Positions 1 to 7,788 of a stretch of 56,506 bases of DNA are shown in pieces (position 1 is the first letter of the stretch; each line of letters begins with the position of its first letter). The translations under genes were made by a program, and so were the position numbers. The stretch is from Rubrivivax sp. (GTDB lineage: Bacteria; Pseudomonadota; Gammaproteobacteria; Burkholderiales; Burkholderiaceae_C). Below the pieces are notes generated by a model. It worked only from the letters and a program-made list of their open reading frames with translations. It searched no databases and was not told the DNA's origin. Location of the stretch: the NCBI GenBank assembly GCA_027491255.1, contig JAIXWM010000052.1:1-56506 (forward strand). Direction: 5' to 3'.

Positions 1-119
1 CAGCAGTCAAATCAAGAAGGCGGCGGGCAAAGCAAGCGTAGTGCCATACGCGCCTCCGTGACGAGCTAAGCTGTTGATTTTATTTGGGTTGCGCTGAGAG
101 GATGACAAACTCGGGCTAG
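1..119 (+). mobile_element. Terminal segment of an insertion sequence, left copy
   Basis: These 119 bases reappear as the reverse complement at 56326-56444 with only two differences. In the right copy the sequence continues outward into a reading frame that ends in a stop, which suggests the non-coding 3' tail and outer end of an IS whose transposase lies beyond the window. The boundary base is set by where the two copies stop matching, just after CTAG at 116-119. The element stops one base before the tolB ATG at 121. The IS family is not identifiable from this tail alone. Confidence 0.7.
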
Positions 120-120
120 A

Positions 121-1404
121 ATGCGCAGCATGTGGGGACGTAGACGCTTCACCGCAGCCCTGGGCGCGGGCTTGGCCTTGCCGGCTGCGGCACAGTTCCG
201 GGTCGAGATCTCGGGTATCGGCGACACGCAGGTGCCGGTGGCCCTTGGTCCGTTCTACGGAGAAAACTTTTCCAAGGTTCCGCTGTCGGAGGTGATCCGC
301 GCCGACCTCGAGCGCAGCGGTCTGTTCCGAGTCGTCGAGGCGCCCCCAGGGCTCGACGAACGCCGGCCGCTGCCAGCCGGCGAGGGGCCGGTGGCCGGCG
401 CCGAGGCCTTGCTGGCCGGTTCGGTCAGCCGAGACGCCGACGGCACCTACGATGTGCGCTTCCGGCTCTGGGACGCCGTGCGCCGACAGCCACTGGTCGA
501 CGGCAAACTGCCCCCGCCCGTTCTGGAAAGCGAGTTGCGCCTGGCGGCACACCGGATCGCCGACGTCGTGTTCGAAAAGCTGACAGGGCAGCGCGGCGTC
601 TTCGCCACACGCATCGCCTACGTCACGCGCAGCGGGCGCCGCCATGTGCTTCGTGTGGCAGATGCCGACGGCGCCGGGGACTCGCCGCTGCTCACGAGCG
701 ACCAGCCGATCATCTCGCCGGCATGGGCGCCGAACGGCCGTGAACTCGCCTATGTGAGCTTCGAGGACGAAAAAGCCGTCGTCTGGTCCCAGGAACTCAT
801 CTCGGGCAAGCGCGAGCGGGTGGCGAATTTCCGCGGCAGCAACAGCGCACCTGCGTGGTCGCCCGACGGCAGCGAATTTGCGCTCACGCTGTCGCGCGAC
901 GCGGTGGCGCAGATCTACCTGCTGTCGCGTCGGCCCGGCAGCGTGCCGCGCCGCCTGACGACCAGCGCGTCCATCGACACCGAACCGGCGTTCGCGCCTG
1001 ACGGCCGTACCTTGTACTTCGTCAGCGACCGTGGCGGCGGACCGCAGATCTACCGCATGCCCGTGGCCGGAGGCAACGCCGAGCGTGTGACCTTCGAGGG
1101 CAGTTACAACATCAGCCCCGCAATCAGCCCTGACGGCAGGCTGCTGGCCTACGTCACGCGCCAGGGCGGCGCCTTCAAGCTCTGCCTGCTCGACCTGTCT
1201 CGAGGGGTCGTCACGCAGTTGAGCGACACGTCGGAAGACGAAAGCCCGAGCTTTGCCCCCAACGGCAGGCTCATCCTTTTCGCCACCCGCATGCAGGGGC
1301 GCGACGTCCTGATGACCACCACCACCGATGGCCGAATCAAGAGCCGCCTGGTGACCAGCGGCCTCGACATGCTCGAGCCGGCCTGGGGCCCGTATCGAAG
1401 CTGA
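121..1404 (+). CDS. tolB: Tol-Pal system periplasmic beta-propeller protein TolB
   Basis: TolB is the periplasmic partner of Pal in the Tol-Pal envelope machine that keeps the outer membrane tied to the cell wall during division. The 427-residue length fits the family. An N-terminal signal peptide (about residues 1-24, with an RRRF run and a cleavage site near PAAA-QF) precedes the TolB_N domain, whose mature protein opens with FRVEISGIG. The C-terminal half shows WD40-like propeller blades with repeated PAWAPNG, PAWSPDG, PAFAPDG, PAISPDG and PSFAPNG motifs. ATG at 121 is used; ATG at 130 is an alternative. No Shine-Dalgarno lies at a normal distance because IS sequence ends at 119. The usual upstream neighbours tolQRA are absent. 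Pal and cpoB follow in the canonical order. Confidence 0.93.
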   Translation: MRSMWGRRRFTAALGAGLALPAAAQFRVEISGIGDTQVPVALGPFYGENFSKVPLSEVIRADLERSGLFRVVEAPPGLDERRPLPAGEGPVAGAEALLAGSVSRDADGTYDVRFRLWDAVRRQPLVDGKLPPPVLESELRLAAHRIADVVFEKLTGQRGVFATRIAYVTRSGRRHVLRVADADGAGDSPLLTSDQPIISPAWAPNGRELAYVSFEDEKAVVWSQELISGKRERVANFRGSNSAPAWSPDGSEFALTLSRDAVAQIYLLSRRPGSVPRRLTTSASIDTEPAFAPDGRTLYFVSDRGGGPQIYRMPVAGGNAERVTFEGSYNISPAISPDGRLLAYVTRQGGAFKLCLLDLSRGVVTQLSDTSEDESPSFAPNGRLILFATRMQGRDVLMTTTTDGRIKSRLVTSGLDMLEPAWGPYRS

Positions 1405-1473
1405 CGCGTCTGATTTGACGCTCGAGCCCACGTCCTGCCTTACCGTAGACGACCACCCAGGAGCGACCAGAAG

Positions 1474-2499
1474 ATGCACAACTTCATCCGAATCCCGCTG
1501 ACACTCACCGCGATCGGCCTGCTGGCGGCTTGCGGTTCGGCCATCAAGCTCAGCGACACGCCCGTGGAGTCGAGAGTGCCTGTGCTGGTGGGCGCAGACT
1601 CCTCGAGTGCGTCTGGGACGGCCTCCCGGTCTGGCGCGGCGGGCTCCGGCGCCAGCGCGTCGAGCCGGGCGGGTAGCGCTGCGGCGGGCTCAGGTGCTGG
1701 CGCTGCGTCGGGTTCCGGCTCCGGCGCTGCAGGGGCAGGCGGGGCGAGCGGAGCCGGTGGTGCGAGCGGGGCTGGCAGTATGGCCGGTACCGGCGCAAGC
1801 GCCGGCAGGGGCGCCGCTGGCGGTGCCGGCGGTGCCGGCGGCGCTGGGGGTATCGATGGCGGAACTCCCGGGTCGAGCTTCGGTGGCGCGGGGATGGGCG
1901 GCGGGGCTGGCTCGGCAGCAGGGTCCTCGGGCATGGGCGGGTCGGGCAATGCATGGGGGGCCAGCGGCATGGGCGGCGTGAGCCCTGCCGGCACGGCACT
2001 GCCATCTGCGGTCGGTGAATCCCGCCTGGCCAGCATCAGTACCGTCACGCCGCCGCCGATCGCGCCGCGGGACGATGCCGTGGCCACGACGCCCAGCATG
2101 AGCCGCATCGCCTCGGCCACCCCGCCGCCGATGGCGCCCAGGGACGATCCGGCCGTTCTGCCTTCGGGCATGAGCCGCATCGTGTACTTCGACTTCGACA
2201 GCTTCGTCATCCGCAACGAGGCCCGGCCCGTGATCGAGGCGCACGCTCGGGTCCTCACCGCCGACCGCGCTCGGCGCATGGTCATCGAGGGCCATACCGA
2301 CGACCGGGGCGGGCGGGAGTACAACGTCGCGCTGGGTCAGAAGCGGGCCGAGGCGGTGCTGCGCGCCCTGGTGATGCTCGGTGCGAGTGATGCCCAACTC
2401 GAGGCCGTGAGCTTTGGCAAGGAGCGCCCGGCCGTGCAGGGCGCTGACGAGGCGGCCTGGGCCCAGAACCGGCGTGCCGAGTTGAAGGATCGCAGGTGA
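1474..2499 (+). CDS. pal: Peptidoglycan-associated lipoprotein Pal with a long Gly/Ala/Ser-rich linker
   Basis: Pal is an outer-membrane lipoprotein whose OmpA-like domain binds peptidoglycan and TolB. Residues 1-20 form a lipoprotein signal ending in the lipobox LLAAC, with Cys20 as the lipidated residue. The OmpA domain occupies about 234-341 and carries YFDFDSF, IEGHTDDRG and the terminal WAQNRRAEL motif. Between them, residues about 41-170 are almost only Gly, Ala and Ser, followed by two imperfect copies (about 183-203 and 209-226) of a unit with TPPPxAPRDD. Typical Pal proteins have about 165-180 residues, so this one is roughly doubled by its linker. Its stop overlaps the GTG start of cpoB by four bases, indicating coupled translation. 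The Gly/Ala/Ser stretch is GC-biased low-complexity DNA that may vary in length between strains. Confidence 0.9.
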   Translation: MHNFIRIPLTLTAIGLLAACGSAIKLSDTPVESRVPVLVGADSSSASGTASRSGAAGSGASASSRAGSAAAGSGAGAASGSGSGAAGAGGASGAGGASGAGSMAGTGASAGRGAAGGAGGAGGAGGIDGGTPGSSFGGAGMGGGAGSAAGSSGMGGSGNAWGASGMGGVSPAGTALPSAVGESRLASISTVTPPPIAPRDDAVATTPSMSRIASATPPPMAPRDDPAVLPSGMSRIVYFDFDSFVIRNEARPVIEAHARVLTADRARRMVIEGHTDDRGGREYNVALGQKRAEAVLRALVMLGASDAQLEAVSFGKERPAVQGADEAAWAQNRRAELKDRR

Positions 2500-4526
2500 A
2501 AACCTGGAGGCGGGTGGCCCTGGGAGGCCTGACTGTCTTCCAGCTGGGCTTGGCGTCGGTGCCCGCCACGGCCCAGGTCACCATCCTGCCCGACAACGAA
2601 GCCCGGCGTGCCATCAGGGCCCTGCAGGACAAGCTGCTCGAACTCGAGCTCGGGACCAGGGACCACATCACGGCGGTCGACGCGGCCCTGAAGGCCTCCA
2701 TCGGTTCGGTCCAGCAAGAGTCGAAGGCGCGGTCCGACGCCTTGGCGCTGGAGTCGAAGGCGCGGTCAGACGCCGTGGCGCTGGAGGCGCTCAAGCGCCT
2801 CGAGGCCTCGGAGTTGTTGGTTCGCGAAGCGATCGACCGCCTGGCTGCCGTCTTGAATCAGCGTATCGATGGCGTGAATGCCTCAGGTCGCGACGAACTG
2901 AACCGCCAGTCGTCCGAGCTGCGTGCCCTTCATGGCGTTCTCAAGGACAACCAGGTTGTTCTTCAAGGCGACATGAAGGGCCAGGCGCTCAAGCAGGACG
3001 AGTTCAACCGCGAAGTCGCGGCCCGCCTGCAGCAATTCGACAAGGAGACGGGGGTCCTGAAGGCCAACCAGGAGGTTCTGCAGGCCGACATCAAGGACCA
3101 GGTTCGCAAGCACGACGCCTTCGCCGCCGCCGCAGCGGGTCGCCTCCAGGATCTCGACATCGAGATCGGCGCACTGAAGACGGGGCGCGTGGAGGTGAGC
3201 CGGGCCATCGATCAGCTTCGGGAGGATGCGCAGAAGTGGCTGGCGCCGTTGCAGACCTCGCTCGACCAGCTGACCCGGGACCTCACCATCGCCCAGCGTG
3301 CGCTTCGCGACCAGGCAACGTCTATTGCCGACATCCAGCGCAAGGCCGATGAAGCACAGCGCAAGGTCGAAGAGCGGATCAAGGACCTCGATGAGGCGCA
3401 GCGTGAAGGCCTGGCCCTGTGGCAGCGGACCCTGGCCGAGCGCGACGCGCGCCACGAGCAAAAGCTTGCGGACGCAGCCCGCGATTCGGAGCTGAAGTCG
3501 CAGCAGTCGGAGGAGCGGCTGCGCCGCGCCGCCGAGGAGCTCGCGCGACGCTTCGACGAGCGCTCGGCCCGGCTGGAGCAGGCCTTGCGGCAGGCGCAGG
3601 AACGTGCCGACAAGGCGGATGCGCTCATCGCGCAGGCAGATGCCAGACTCGCCGAGGCCGACAGGCGCCTTGCCGAGGCAGAACGGCGTTCCGCCGAGGC
3701 TGAAAGACGCCTGGCCGCGATCGACAAGAACCTGTCCTCGGTTGACGAACGCCTGACCGACAACGACAAACGCCTCGGTGAGGCCGAGGGCAGGGTGACC
3801 GAAGCCGAGAAGCAGTTGACGCAGACCGACGCCCGGCTGGGCGACAACGATGCCAAGCGCGCGCAGGCCGATGAGCGTGCGCGTGAGGTGGCCGAGCGTC
3901 TGGGCCGGATCGACGAAGCGCTGCGCCGCAGCGACGATCGCCAGGCCCAGGGCGAAAGCCGTGTGTCCCGGATCGACGAGCGCGCGCTGCGCATGGAAAC
4001 GCGCTGGCGCGTGGTCGATGAACAGGCGCGCCAGCGCGGCATGGAAGCGGACTTGAGCCCGCTCGGACAACGCGTGGGCCAGATCGAGGACCGCCTGCGC
4101 AAGCTCGAGCCCCTGAAGGTATTGCTCGACGGCGAGGAACTCTCTGTCCAGCCCGAAGAGAAGCGCTCCTATGACGATGCCATCGATTTGATGGTCAAGG
4201 GCGACTACGTCAGGGCCGGCGAGTTGTTCAGCCAGTTCCTGCGGCGCCACCCCAGCAGCGGGTATACGGGTTGGGTACGCTTCTGGCGGGGGCAGGCACT
4301 GATGGGCCAGCGCGAGTACCGCAGCGCCATCTCGTCGTTCCGTAACCTGGTCAATGAGCTTCCCAACCATCCGAAGGCGCCTGAAGCCATGCTCGGTATG
4401 GCCACCAGCCAGGCCGAGTTGAAGGACCGGGCTGGCGCGCGCAAGACGCTCGAGGATCTTCTGCGCCTGTACCCGGACTCCGATGCGTCGAAGCTGGGAC
4501 GTCAGCGACTCGTGTCGATGAAATAG
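2496..4526 (+). CDS. cpoB: Cell division coordinator CpoB (YbgF) with a greatly expanded coiled coil
   Basis: CpoB (YbgF) is a periplasmic TolA-binding protein that coordinates outer-membrane constriction with peptidoglycan synthesis. A signal peptide (about 1-26, ending PATAQ) leads into a short coiled coil, as in ordinary CpoB. The C-terminal part (about 545-676) holds the usual TPR repeats, for example YDDAIDLMVKGDYVRAGELF and AISSFRNLVNELPNHPKAPE. The family is normally about 250-270 residues; here about 400 extra residues of charged, Ala/Glu/Arg-rich heptad sequence fill the middle, with near-repeats such as RRLAEAERR, DKRLGEAEGR and DARLGDNDAKR around residues 385-460. The GTG start overlaps the pal stop. 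The domain order and operon position make the identity secure despite the unusual length. Confidence 0.87.
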   Translation: MKTWRRVALGGLTVFQLGLASVPATAQVTILPDNEARRAIRALQDKLLELELGTRDHITAVDAALKASIGSVQQESKARSDALALESKARSDAVALEALKRLEASELLVREAIDRLAAVLNQRIDGVNASGRDELNRQSSELRALHGVLKDNQVVLQGDMKGQALKQDEFNREVAARLQQFDKETGVLKANQEVLQADIKDQVRKHDAFAAAAAGRLQDLDIEIGALKTGRVEVSRAIDQLREDAQKWLAPLQTSLDQLTRDLTIAQRALRDQATSIADIQRKADEAQRKVEERIKDLDEAQREGLALWQRTLAERDARHEQKLADAARDSELKSQQSEERLRRAAEELARRFDERSARLEQALRQAQERADKADALIAQADARLAEADRRLAEAERRSAEAERRLAAIDKNLSSVDERLTDNDKRLGEAEGRVTEAEKQLTQTDARLGDNDAKRAQADERAREVAERLGRIDEALRRSDDRQAQGESRVSRIDERALRMETRWRVVDEQARQRGMEADLSPLGQRVGQIEDRLRKLEPLKVLLDGEELSVQPEEKRSYDDAIDLMVKGDYVRAGELFSQFLRRHPSSGYTGWVRFWRGQALMGQREYRSAISSFRNLVNELPNHPKAPEAMLGMATSQAELKDRAGARKTLEDLLRLYPDSDASKLGRQRLVSMK

Positions 4527-4619
4527 CCCTTGGCGCGCGCGGCCGTTCCCGCGCCCCATCCGCGGGCCCTGACTGGCCCTGGGGATGCGCGGGCGGCGTC
4601 GCCTGCCTAGAATCCTGTC

Positions 4620-5738
4620 ATGATTCAGGAATCAGATCTTCCCGGAATCGCGGCCCAGGTTCTCTGGGCCGCGTTCTTTCTGGCGGCGGCGTTTGGCGCC
4701 ATCGCGCAGCGGACCCATTTCTGCACCATGGGTGCGGTGGCCGACATCGTCAACATGGGCGACTGGAGCCGCATGCGCATGTGGGCGCTGGCCGTGGGCG
4801 TGGCGATGCTCGGCTTCAATGGCATGGTCGCGCTCGGCTGGGTCGAGGCTGGCAAGACCATCTATGCCGCAGCGCGTCTGGTCTGGCTGTCCAACGTGGT
4901 CGGGGGCTTGCTGTTCGGCGTGGGCATGGTGCTGGCTTCGGGCTGTGGCAACAAGACGCTGGTACGCATCGGCGGTGGCAGCTTGAAGGCGCTGGTGGTT
5001 TTCTGCGTGCTGGGACTGGCTGCCTACGCGACGATGCGCGGCGTGTTTGCGGTCGCCCGCGTGCAGTCGGTGGACCAGGTGGCCTTGCAACTGCCGGCGG
5101 GGCAGGATCTCCCTTCGCTGCTGGCCGCCTGGACCGGCCTGCCGCGCCAGATCCTGGCGCTCGTGGTCGGTGGCGCGATCGGCGTGGCATTGATGGTGTG
5201 GGCGCTGATGCGCGCCGAAAGTCGCCGCCCCGAACTCGTGCTGGGGGGACTGGGCATCGGGGCGATCGTCGTCGCCGTGTGGTGGGTCTCTGGTCGGCTC
5301 GGGCACCTGGCGGAGCATCCGCTCACGCTGGAAGAGGCTTTCCTCGCCACGAACAGCCAGCGCATGGAGTCGCTGACCTTCGTCGCCCCCGTGGCCTACA
5401 CGATCGACTGGCTCATTCTGTTCAGCGACAAGAGCAAGGTGCTGACGATCGGCATCGTCACGACGCTGGGGGTGGTGGCCGGGTCGGCTGCCGTTGCGCT
5501 GGCCACGCGCACCTTCCGCTGGGAGGGCTTTGGCGGCACCGAGGACACGGCGCACCACCTGGTCGGCGCGGTGCTGATGGGCGTGGGTGGCGTGACCGCG
5601 ATGGGCTGCACGGTGGGGCAGGGGCTGTCGGGCGTCTCGACCTTGGCGCTCGGCAGCTTCATTGCGCTGGCCGGGATCCTGGCTGGCGCCGTGCTGGGGC
5701 TGAAGTACCAGGCCTGGCGCCTGGACCGCCTGGCCTGA
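4620..5738 (+). CDS. YeeE/YedE-family sulfur transport membrane protein
   Basis: This is a 372-residue polytopic inner-membrane protein of the YeeE/YedE family (DUF395), whose characterised member TsuA imports thiosulfate. Three conserved cysteine motifs are visible: THFCTMGA (about residues 36-43), ASGCGNKTL (about 104-112) and MGCTVGQGLSG (about 327-337). In TsuA such cysteines line the substrate path. Hydrophobic segments run along nearly the whole chain. It starts at ATG 4620 after a 93-base gap from cpoB and ends seven bases before tcdA. The substrate here is not proven; thiosulfate or another small sulfur anion is likely, which suits the sulfonate genes elsewhere in the window. The E. 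coli paralogue YedE has been tied to selenium metabolism, so that alternative remains. Confidence 0.8.
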   Translation: MIQESDLPGIAAQVLWAAFFLAAAFGAIAQRTHFCTMGAVADIVNMGDWSRMRMWALAVGVAMLGFNGMVALGWVEAGKTIYAAARLVWLSNVVGGLLFGVGMVLASGCGNKTLVRIGGGSLKALVVFCVLGLAAYATMRGVFAVARVQSVDQVALQLPAGQDLPSLLAAWTGLPRQILALVVGGAIGVALMVWALMRAESRRPELVLGGLGIGAIVVAVWWVSGRLGHLAEHPLTLEEAFLATNSQRMESLTFVAPVAYTIDWLILFSDKSKVLTIGIVTTLGVVAGSAAVALATRTFRWEGFGGTEDTAHHLVGAVLMGVGGVTAMGCTVGQGLSGVSTLALGSFIALAGILAGAVLGLKYQAWRLDRLA

Positions 5739-5745
5739 ACTGCGG

Positions 5746-6546
5746 ATGCAAGCCGACCTGGAGCGCCGCTTCGGCGGCCTGCGGCGTCTGTACGGCGACG
5801 CTGGCTACGAGCGCCTGCGCGCGCTGCGCGTGGCGGTTGTCGGGCTCGGCGGAGTCGGCTCCTGGACGGCCGAGGCGCTGGCGCGCAGTGGCGTGGCCGG
5901 TCTCGTGCTGATCGATCTGGACCACGTGGCCGAATCCAACATCAACCGCCAGATTCAGGCGCTGGGGCAAACGCTCGGCATGGGCAAGGCGCAGGCGCTG
6001 CGCGAGCGCATCGCCGACATCCACCCCGGGTGCGAAGTCCTTGTCGTCGAGGAGTTCGTCGGGCCCGAGAACTGGCCCGACTTGCTGCCGGGGCACGTCG
6101 ATGCGCTCGTCGATGCCTGCGACCAGGTGCGGGCCAAGGTGGCGCTGGCCGCCTGGGCTCGCGCCTCGGGCGCGGGCTTCGTCGGTGTCGGTGCCGCTGG
6201 CGGCAAGCGCCTGCCGCAGCGTGTCGAGGTCGACGACTTGGCCACCGTGACCCACGATCCCTTGCTGGCCTCGGTGCGGCAGCGCTTGAGACGCGAGCAC
6301 GCCGCTGCCCGCACCGGCCCGATGGGCGTGCGCTGCGTGTATTCGCGCGAACCGGTGCACCGGCCGGCCGATTGCGAGGTCGGCGCGGGGCTCGCCTGCC
6401 ACGGCTATGGCTCCAGCGTCGCCGTGACGGCCGCCTTCGGACTCGCGGCAGCCGCTGAAGTCATTGAGCAGGCTCTATTCCGTGCTATGATCGCAGGCTC
6501 TGCGGACAGGGTTGTTAGCTCAGTCGGTAGAGCAGCGGACTTTTAA
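5746..6546 (+). CDS. tcdA: tRNA threonylcarbamoyladenosine dehydratase TcdA (CsdL)
   Basis: TcdA is an E1-like ATP-dependent dehydratase that cyclises t6A37 to ct6A37 in tRNAs reading ANN codons, including tRNA-Lys. The nucleotide-binding GLGGVG (33-38), the acidic LIDLD strand (55-59), SNINRQ (64-69) and the AAGG turn match the ThiF/MoeB/TcdA fold. The length of 266 is close to the E. coli protein (about 268), but the C-terminal tail runs about a dozen residues beyond the conserved helix. There is no in-frame stop before 6544, so the last twelve or so codons are read from the tRNA-Lys(TTT) gene. The TAA stop at 6544-6546 coincides with tRNA positions 36-38, which include A37, the base this enzyme modifies. 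The promoter of the tRNAs also lies inside this gene. Confidence 0.9.
   Translation: MQADLERRFGGLRRLYGDAGYERLRALRVAVVGLGGVGSWTAEALARSGVAGLVLIDLDHVAESNINRQIQALGQTLGMGKAQALRERIADIHPGCEVLVVEEFVGPENWPDLLPGHVDALVDACDQVRAKVALAAWARASGAGFVGVGAAGGKRLPQRVEVDDLATVTHDPLLASVRQRLRREHAAARTGPMGVRCVYSREPVHRPADCEVGAGLACHGYGSSVAVTAAFGLAAAAEVIEQALFRAMIAGSADRVVSSVGRAADF
6464..6491 (+). promoter_or_regulatory. Sigma-70-type promoter for the two tRNA-Lys genes, inside tcdA
   Basis: TTGAGC at 6464-6469 and TATGAT at 6486-6491 are separated by 16 bases and agree well with -35 and -10 consensus. The predicted start, about 6498, lies roughly ten bases before the mature 5' end of the first tRNA at 6509. The promoter is embedded in the C-terminal codons of tcdA. 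Confidence 0.7.
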
Positions 6547-6584
6547 TCCGTTGGTCGCAGGTTCGAATCCTGCACAACCCACCA
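6509..6584 (+). tRNA. tRNA-Lys (anticodon TTT)
   Basis: This is a 76-base cloverleaf. The acceptor arms GGGTTGT (6509-6515) and ACAACCC (6574-6580) pair fully, and discriminator A plus CCA are encoded at 6581-6584. The anticodon stem GCGGA/TCCGT encloses the loop CTTTTAA (6540-6546), giving anticodon TTT at 6542-6544. The T loop GGTTCGAATCC is canonical. The 5' half overlaps the end of tcdA on the same strand. Confidence 0.97.
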
Positions 6585-6643
6585 AATTCCGGCCTGCTGG
6601 GCGTCCTGAAGTTTCTTCAGTGCGTACGAGAGGCTGGCAAGAC

Positions 6644-6719
6644 GGGCTCTTAGCTCAGTTGGTAGAGCAGCGGACTCTTAATCCGTTGGTCGTAGGTTCG
6701 AATCCTACAGGGCCCACCA
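6644..6719 (+). tRNA. tRNA-Lys (anticodon CTT)
   Basis: This second 76-base cloverleaf is close in sequence to the first and 59 bases downstream. Acceptor arms GGGCTCT (6644-6650) and AGGGCCC (6709-6715) pair with one T-G wobble, and the CCA end is encoded. The anticodon stem GCGGA/TCCGT encloses CTCTTAA, giving anticodon CTT. With the TTT isoacceptor, both lysine codons are covered by one tandem unit, probably processed from one transcript that ends at the terminator just downstream. Confidence 0.97.
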
Positions 6720-6724
6720 ATCAC

Positions 6725-6762
6725 GAAGGCCCCGCCCGAACAGGCGGGGCCTTCTCCTTTTT
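6725..6762 (+). terminator. Intrinsic terminator after the tRNA-Lys pair
   Basis: A 12-bp perfect stem (6725-6736 with 6743-6754, core GGCCCCGCC/GGCGGGGCC) with a six-base loop is followed by CTCCTTTTT. It starts six bases after the second tRNA and separates the tRNA unit from the nitroreductase gene. Confidence 0.9.
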
Positions 6763-6784
6763 GATCCACCGGAAACACCTGCCG

Positions 6785-7420
6785 ATGAACCTGATCGACC
6801 TGCTGAACTGGCGCTACGCGGCCAAGAAGATGGATCCTTCCAAGCCGGTGGCGGCGGACAAGCTCGAACGCATCCTGGAGGCCGTGCGCCTGGCGCCGAC
6901 GTCCAGTGGCTTGCAGCCCTTCGAGGTGGTCGTGGTCAGCCGGCGTGAGCTGCTTGTGCAACTCCAGCAGGCTGCGCGTGGCCAGTCCCAGGTGGCGGAC
7001 TGCGCGCACCTCCTGGTCTTTGCGGCCTGGGACGACTACACCGTCGAGCGCATCAACCAGATGTTCGACCTGACCAACCGCGAGCGTGGCTTCACCAACG
7101 AGGGCTGGGAGGCGTACCGCGGGATGCTGCTGAAGAGCTATCCCTCCCGCGGTGCCGAGGTCAATTTCCAGCATGCCGCACGACAGGCGTACATCGGCCT
7201 GGGCGTGGCGCTGGTGGCTGCTGCGGCCGAGCAGGTGGACAGCACACCGATGGAGGGTTTCGACCCGGTGGCAGTCGACGCCTTGCTCGGCCTGCGCGAG
7301 CGCGGCCTGCGCAGTGTGGCCATCATGCCGCTGGGACACCGGCATGCGGGCCAGGACTGGCTCGAGCCGCTGAAGAAGGTGCGCCGCGCGATGGCCGACT
7401 TCGTCACCCGCGTCGAGTGA
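6785..7420 (+). CDS. Nitroreductase-family NAD(P)H:FMN oxidoreductase
   Basis: This is a 211-residue FMN enzyme of the NfsB/YdgI-like nitroreductase group, acting in the cytoplasm on quinones or nitroaromatics with NAD(P)H. The opening LLNWRYAAKKMDPSKPV matches the FMN-phosphate-binding start of this family (R and K contacts). LEAVRLAPTSSGLQPFEVVVV is the typical first helix and strand, and the C-terminal LGHRHAG motif is a degenerate LGY-type turn. ATG 6785 was chosen because it follows directly after the tRNA terminator and begins the conserved domain; the same frame is open further upstream only through tRNA sequence. The natural substrate cannot be told from sequence. Confidence 0.85.
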   Translation: MNLIDLLNWRYAAKKMDPSKPVAADKLERILEAVRLAPTSSGLQPFEVVVVSRRELLVQLQQAARGQSQVADCAHLLVFAAWDDYTVERINQMFDLTNRERGFTNEGWEAYRGMLLKSYPSRGAEVNFQHAARQAYIGLGVALVAAAAEQVDSTPMEGFDPVAVDALLGLRERGLRSVAIMPLGHRHAGQDWLEPLKKVRRAMADFVTRVE

Positions 7421-7545
7421 AATCCTGATCCTGCGGCCTCCGTGCACGCCAGCGCAGGCACGGCGGATGCCCACAGCGGCCGTCCCGGCCGCGCACCCAC
7501 CGACCCGTGCTCCCACCGGTCCATCCCTCTTGCAAAGTGAACTCC

Positions 7546-7680
7546 ATGTCGTCGATGAAGATGCAGCACACCAGAGACCGTCTGGCGAAGATCTACGGGG
7601 CGGGCATCCTGGTCTTTTCGGTGACGTTTGGGTTTGTCACTGTCTTGGCCATCTTCCTGGCGCAAGTGAAGCTGGACTGA
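7546..7680 (+). CDS. Small single-pass membrane protein, function unknown
   Basis: This short frame encodes 44 residues. A basic N-terminus (MKMQHTRDRLAKIYG) is followed by one hydrophobic span of about 23 residues (AGILVFSVTFGFVTVLAIFLAQV) and a short KLD tail, giving a positive-inside, N-in topology. In-frame ATGs at 7546 and 7555 are both possible. The gene lies alone between the nitroreductase and DUF3297 genes. I do not recognise a characterised family. Confidence 0.5.
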   Translation: MSSMKMQHTRDRLAKIYGAGILVFSVTFGFVTVLAIFLAQVKLD

Positions 7681-7788
7681 CTCCCGTCATTGCGACGTCT
7701 GACCCGCCTTCCCAAGTGGGAGCGGGCCACGGTGCGGGTCAGCAACTGCGCCGACAATCGCGGACTTTTCTGCCTTGACGCACTGACG

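Noticed and set aside
7..1479. Long open frame on the minus strand across tolB
   Set aside because: It is the shadow of tolB in high-GC DNA; it has no family similarity, while tolB is clear on the other strand.
3600..3900. Repeats in cpoB as a possible CRISPR array
   Set aside because: The repeats are degenerate coiled-coil codons without constant spacing or unique spacers.
6512..6784. Nitroreductase frame extended upstream through both tRNA genes
   Set aside because: The extra 91 codons are tRNA and terminator sequence; the family start matches ATG 6785.
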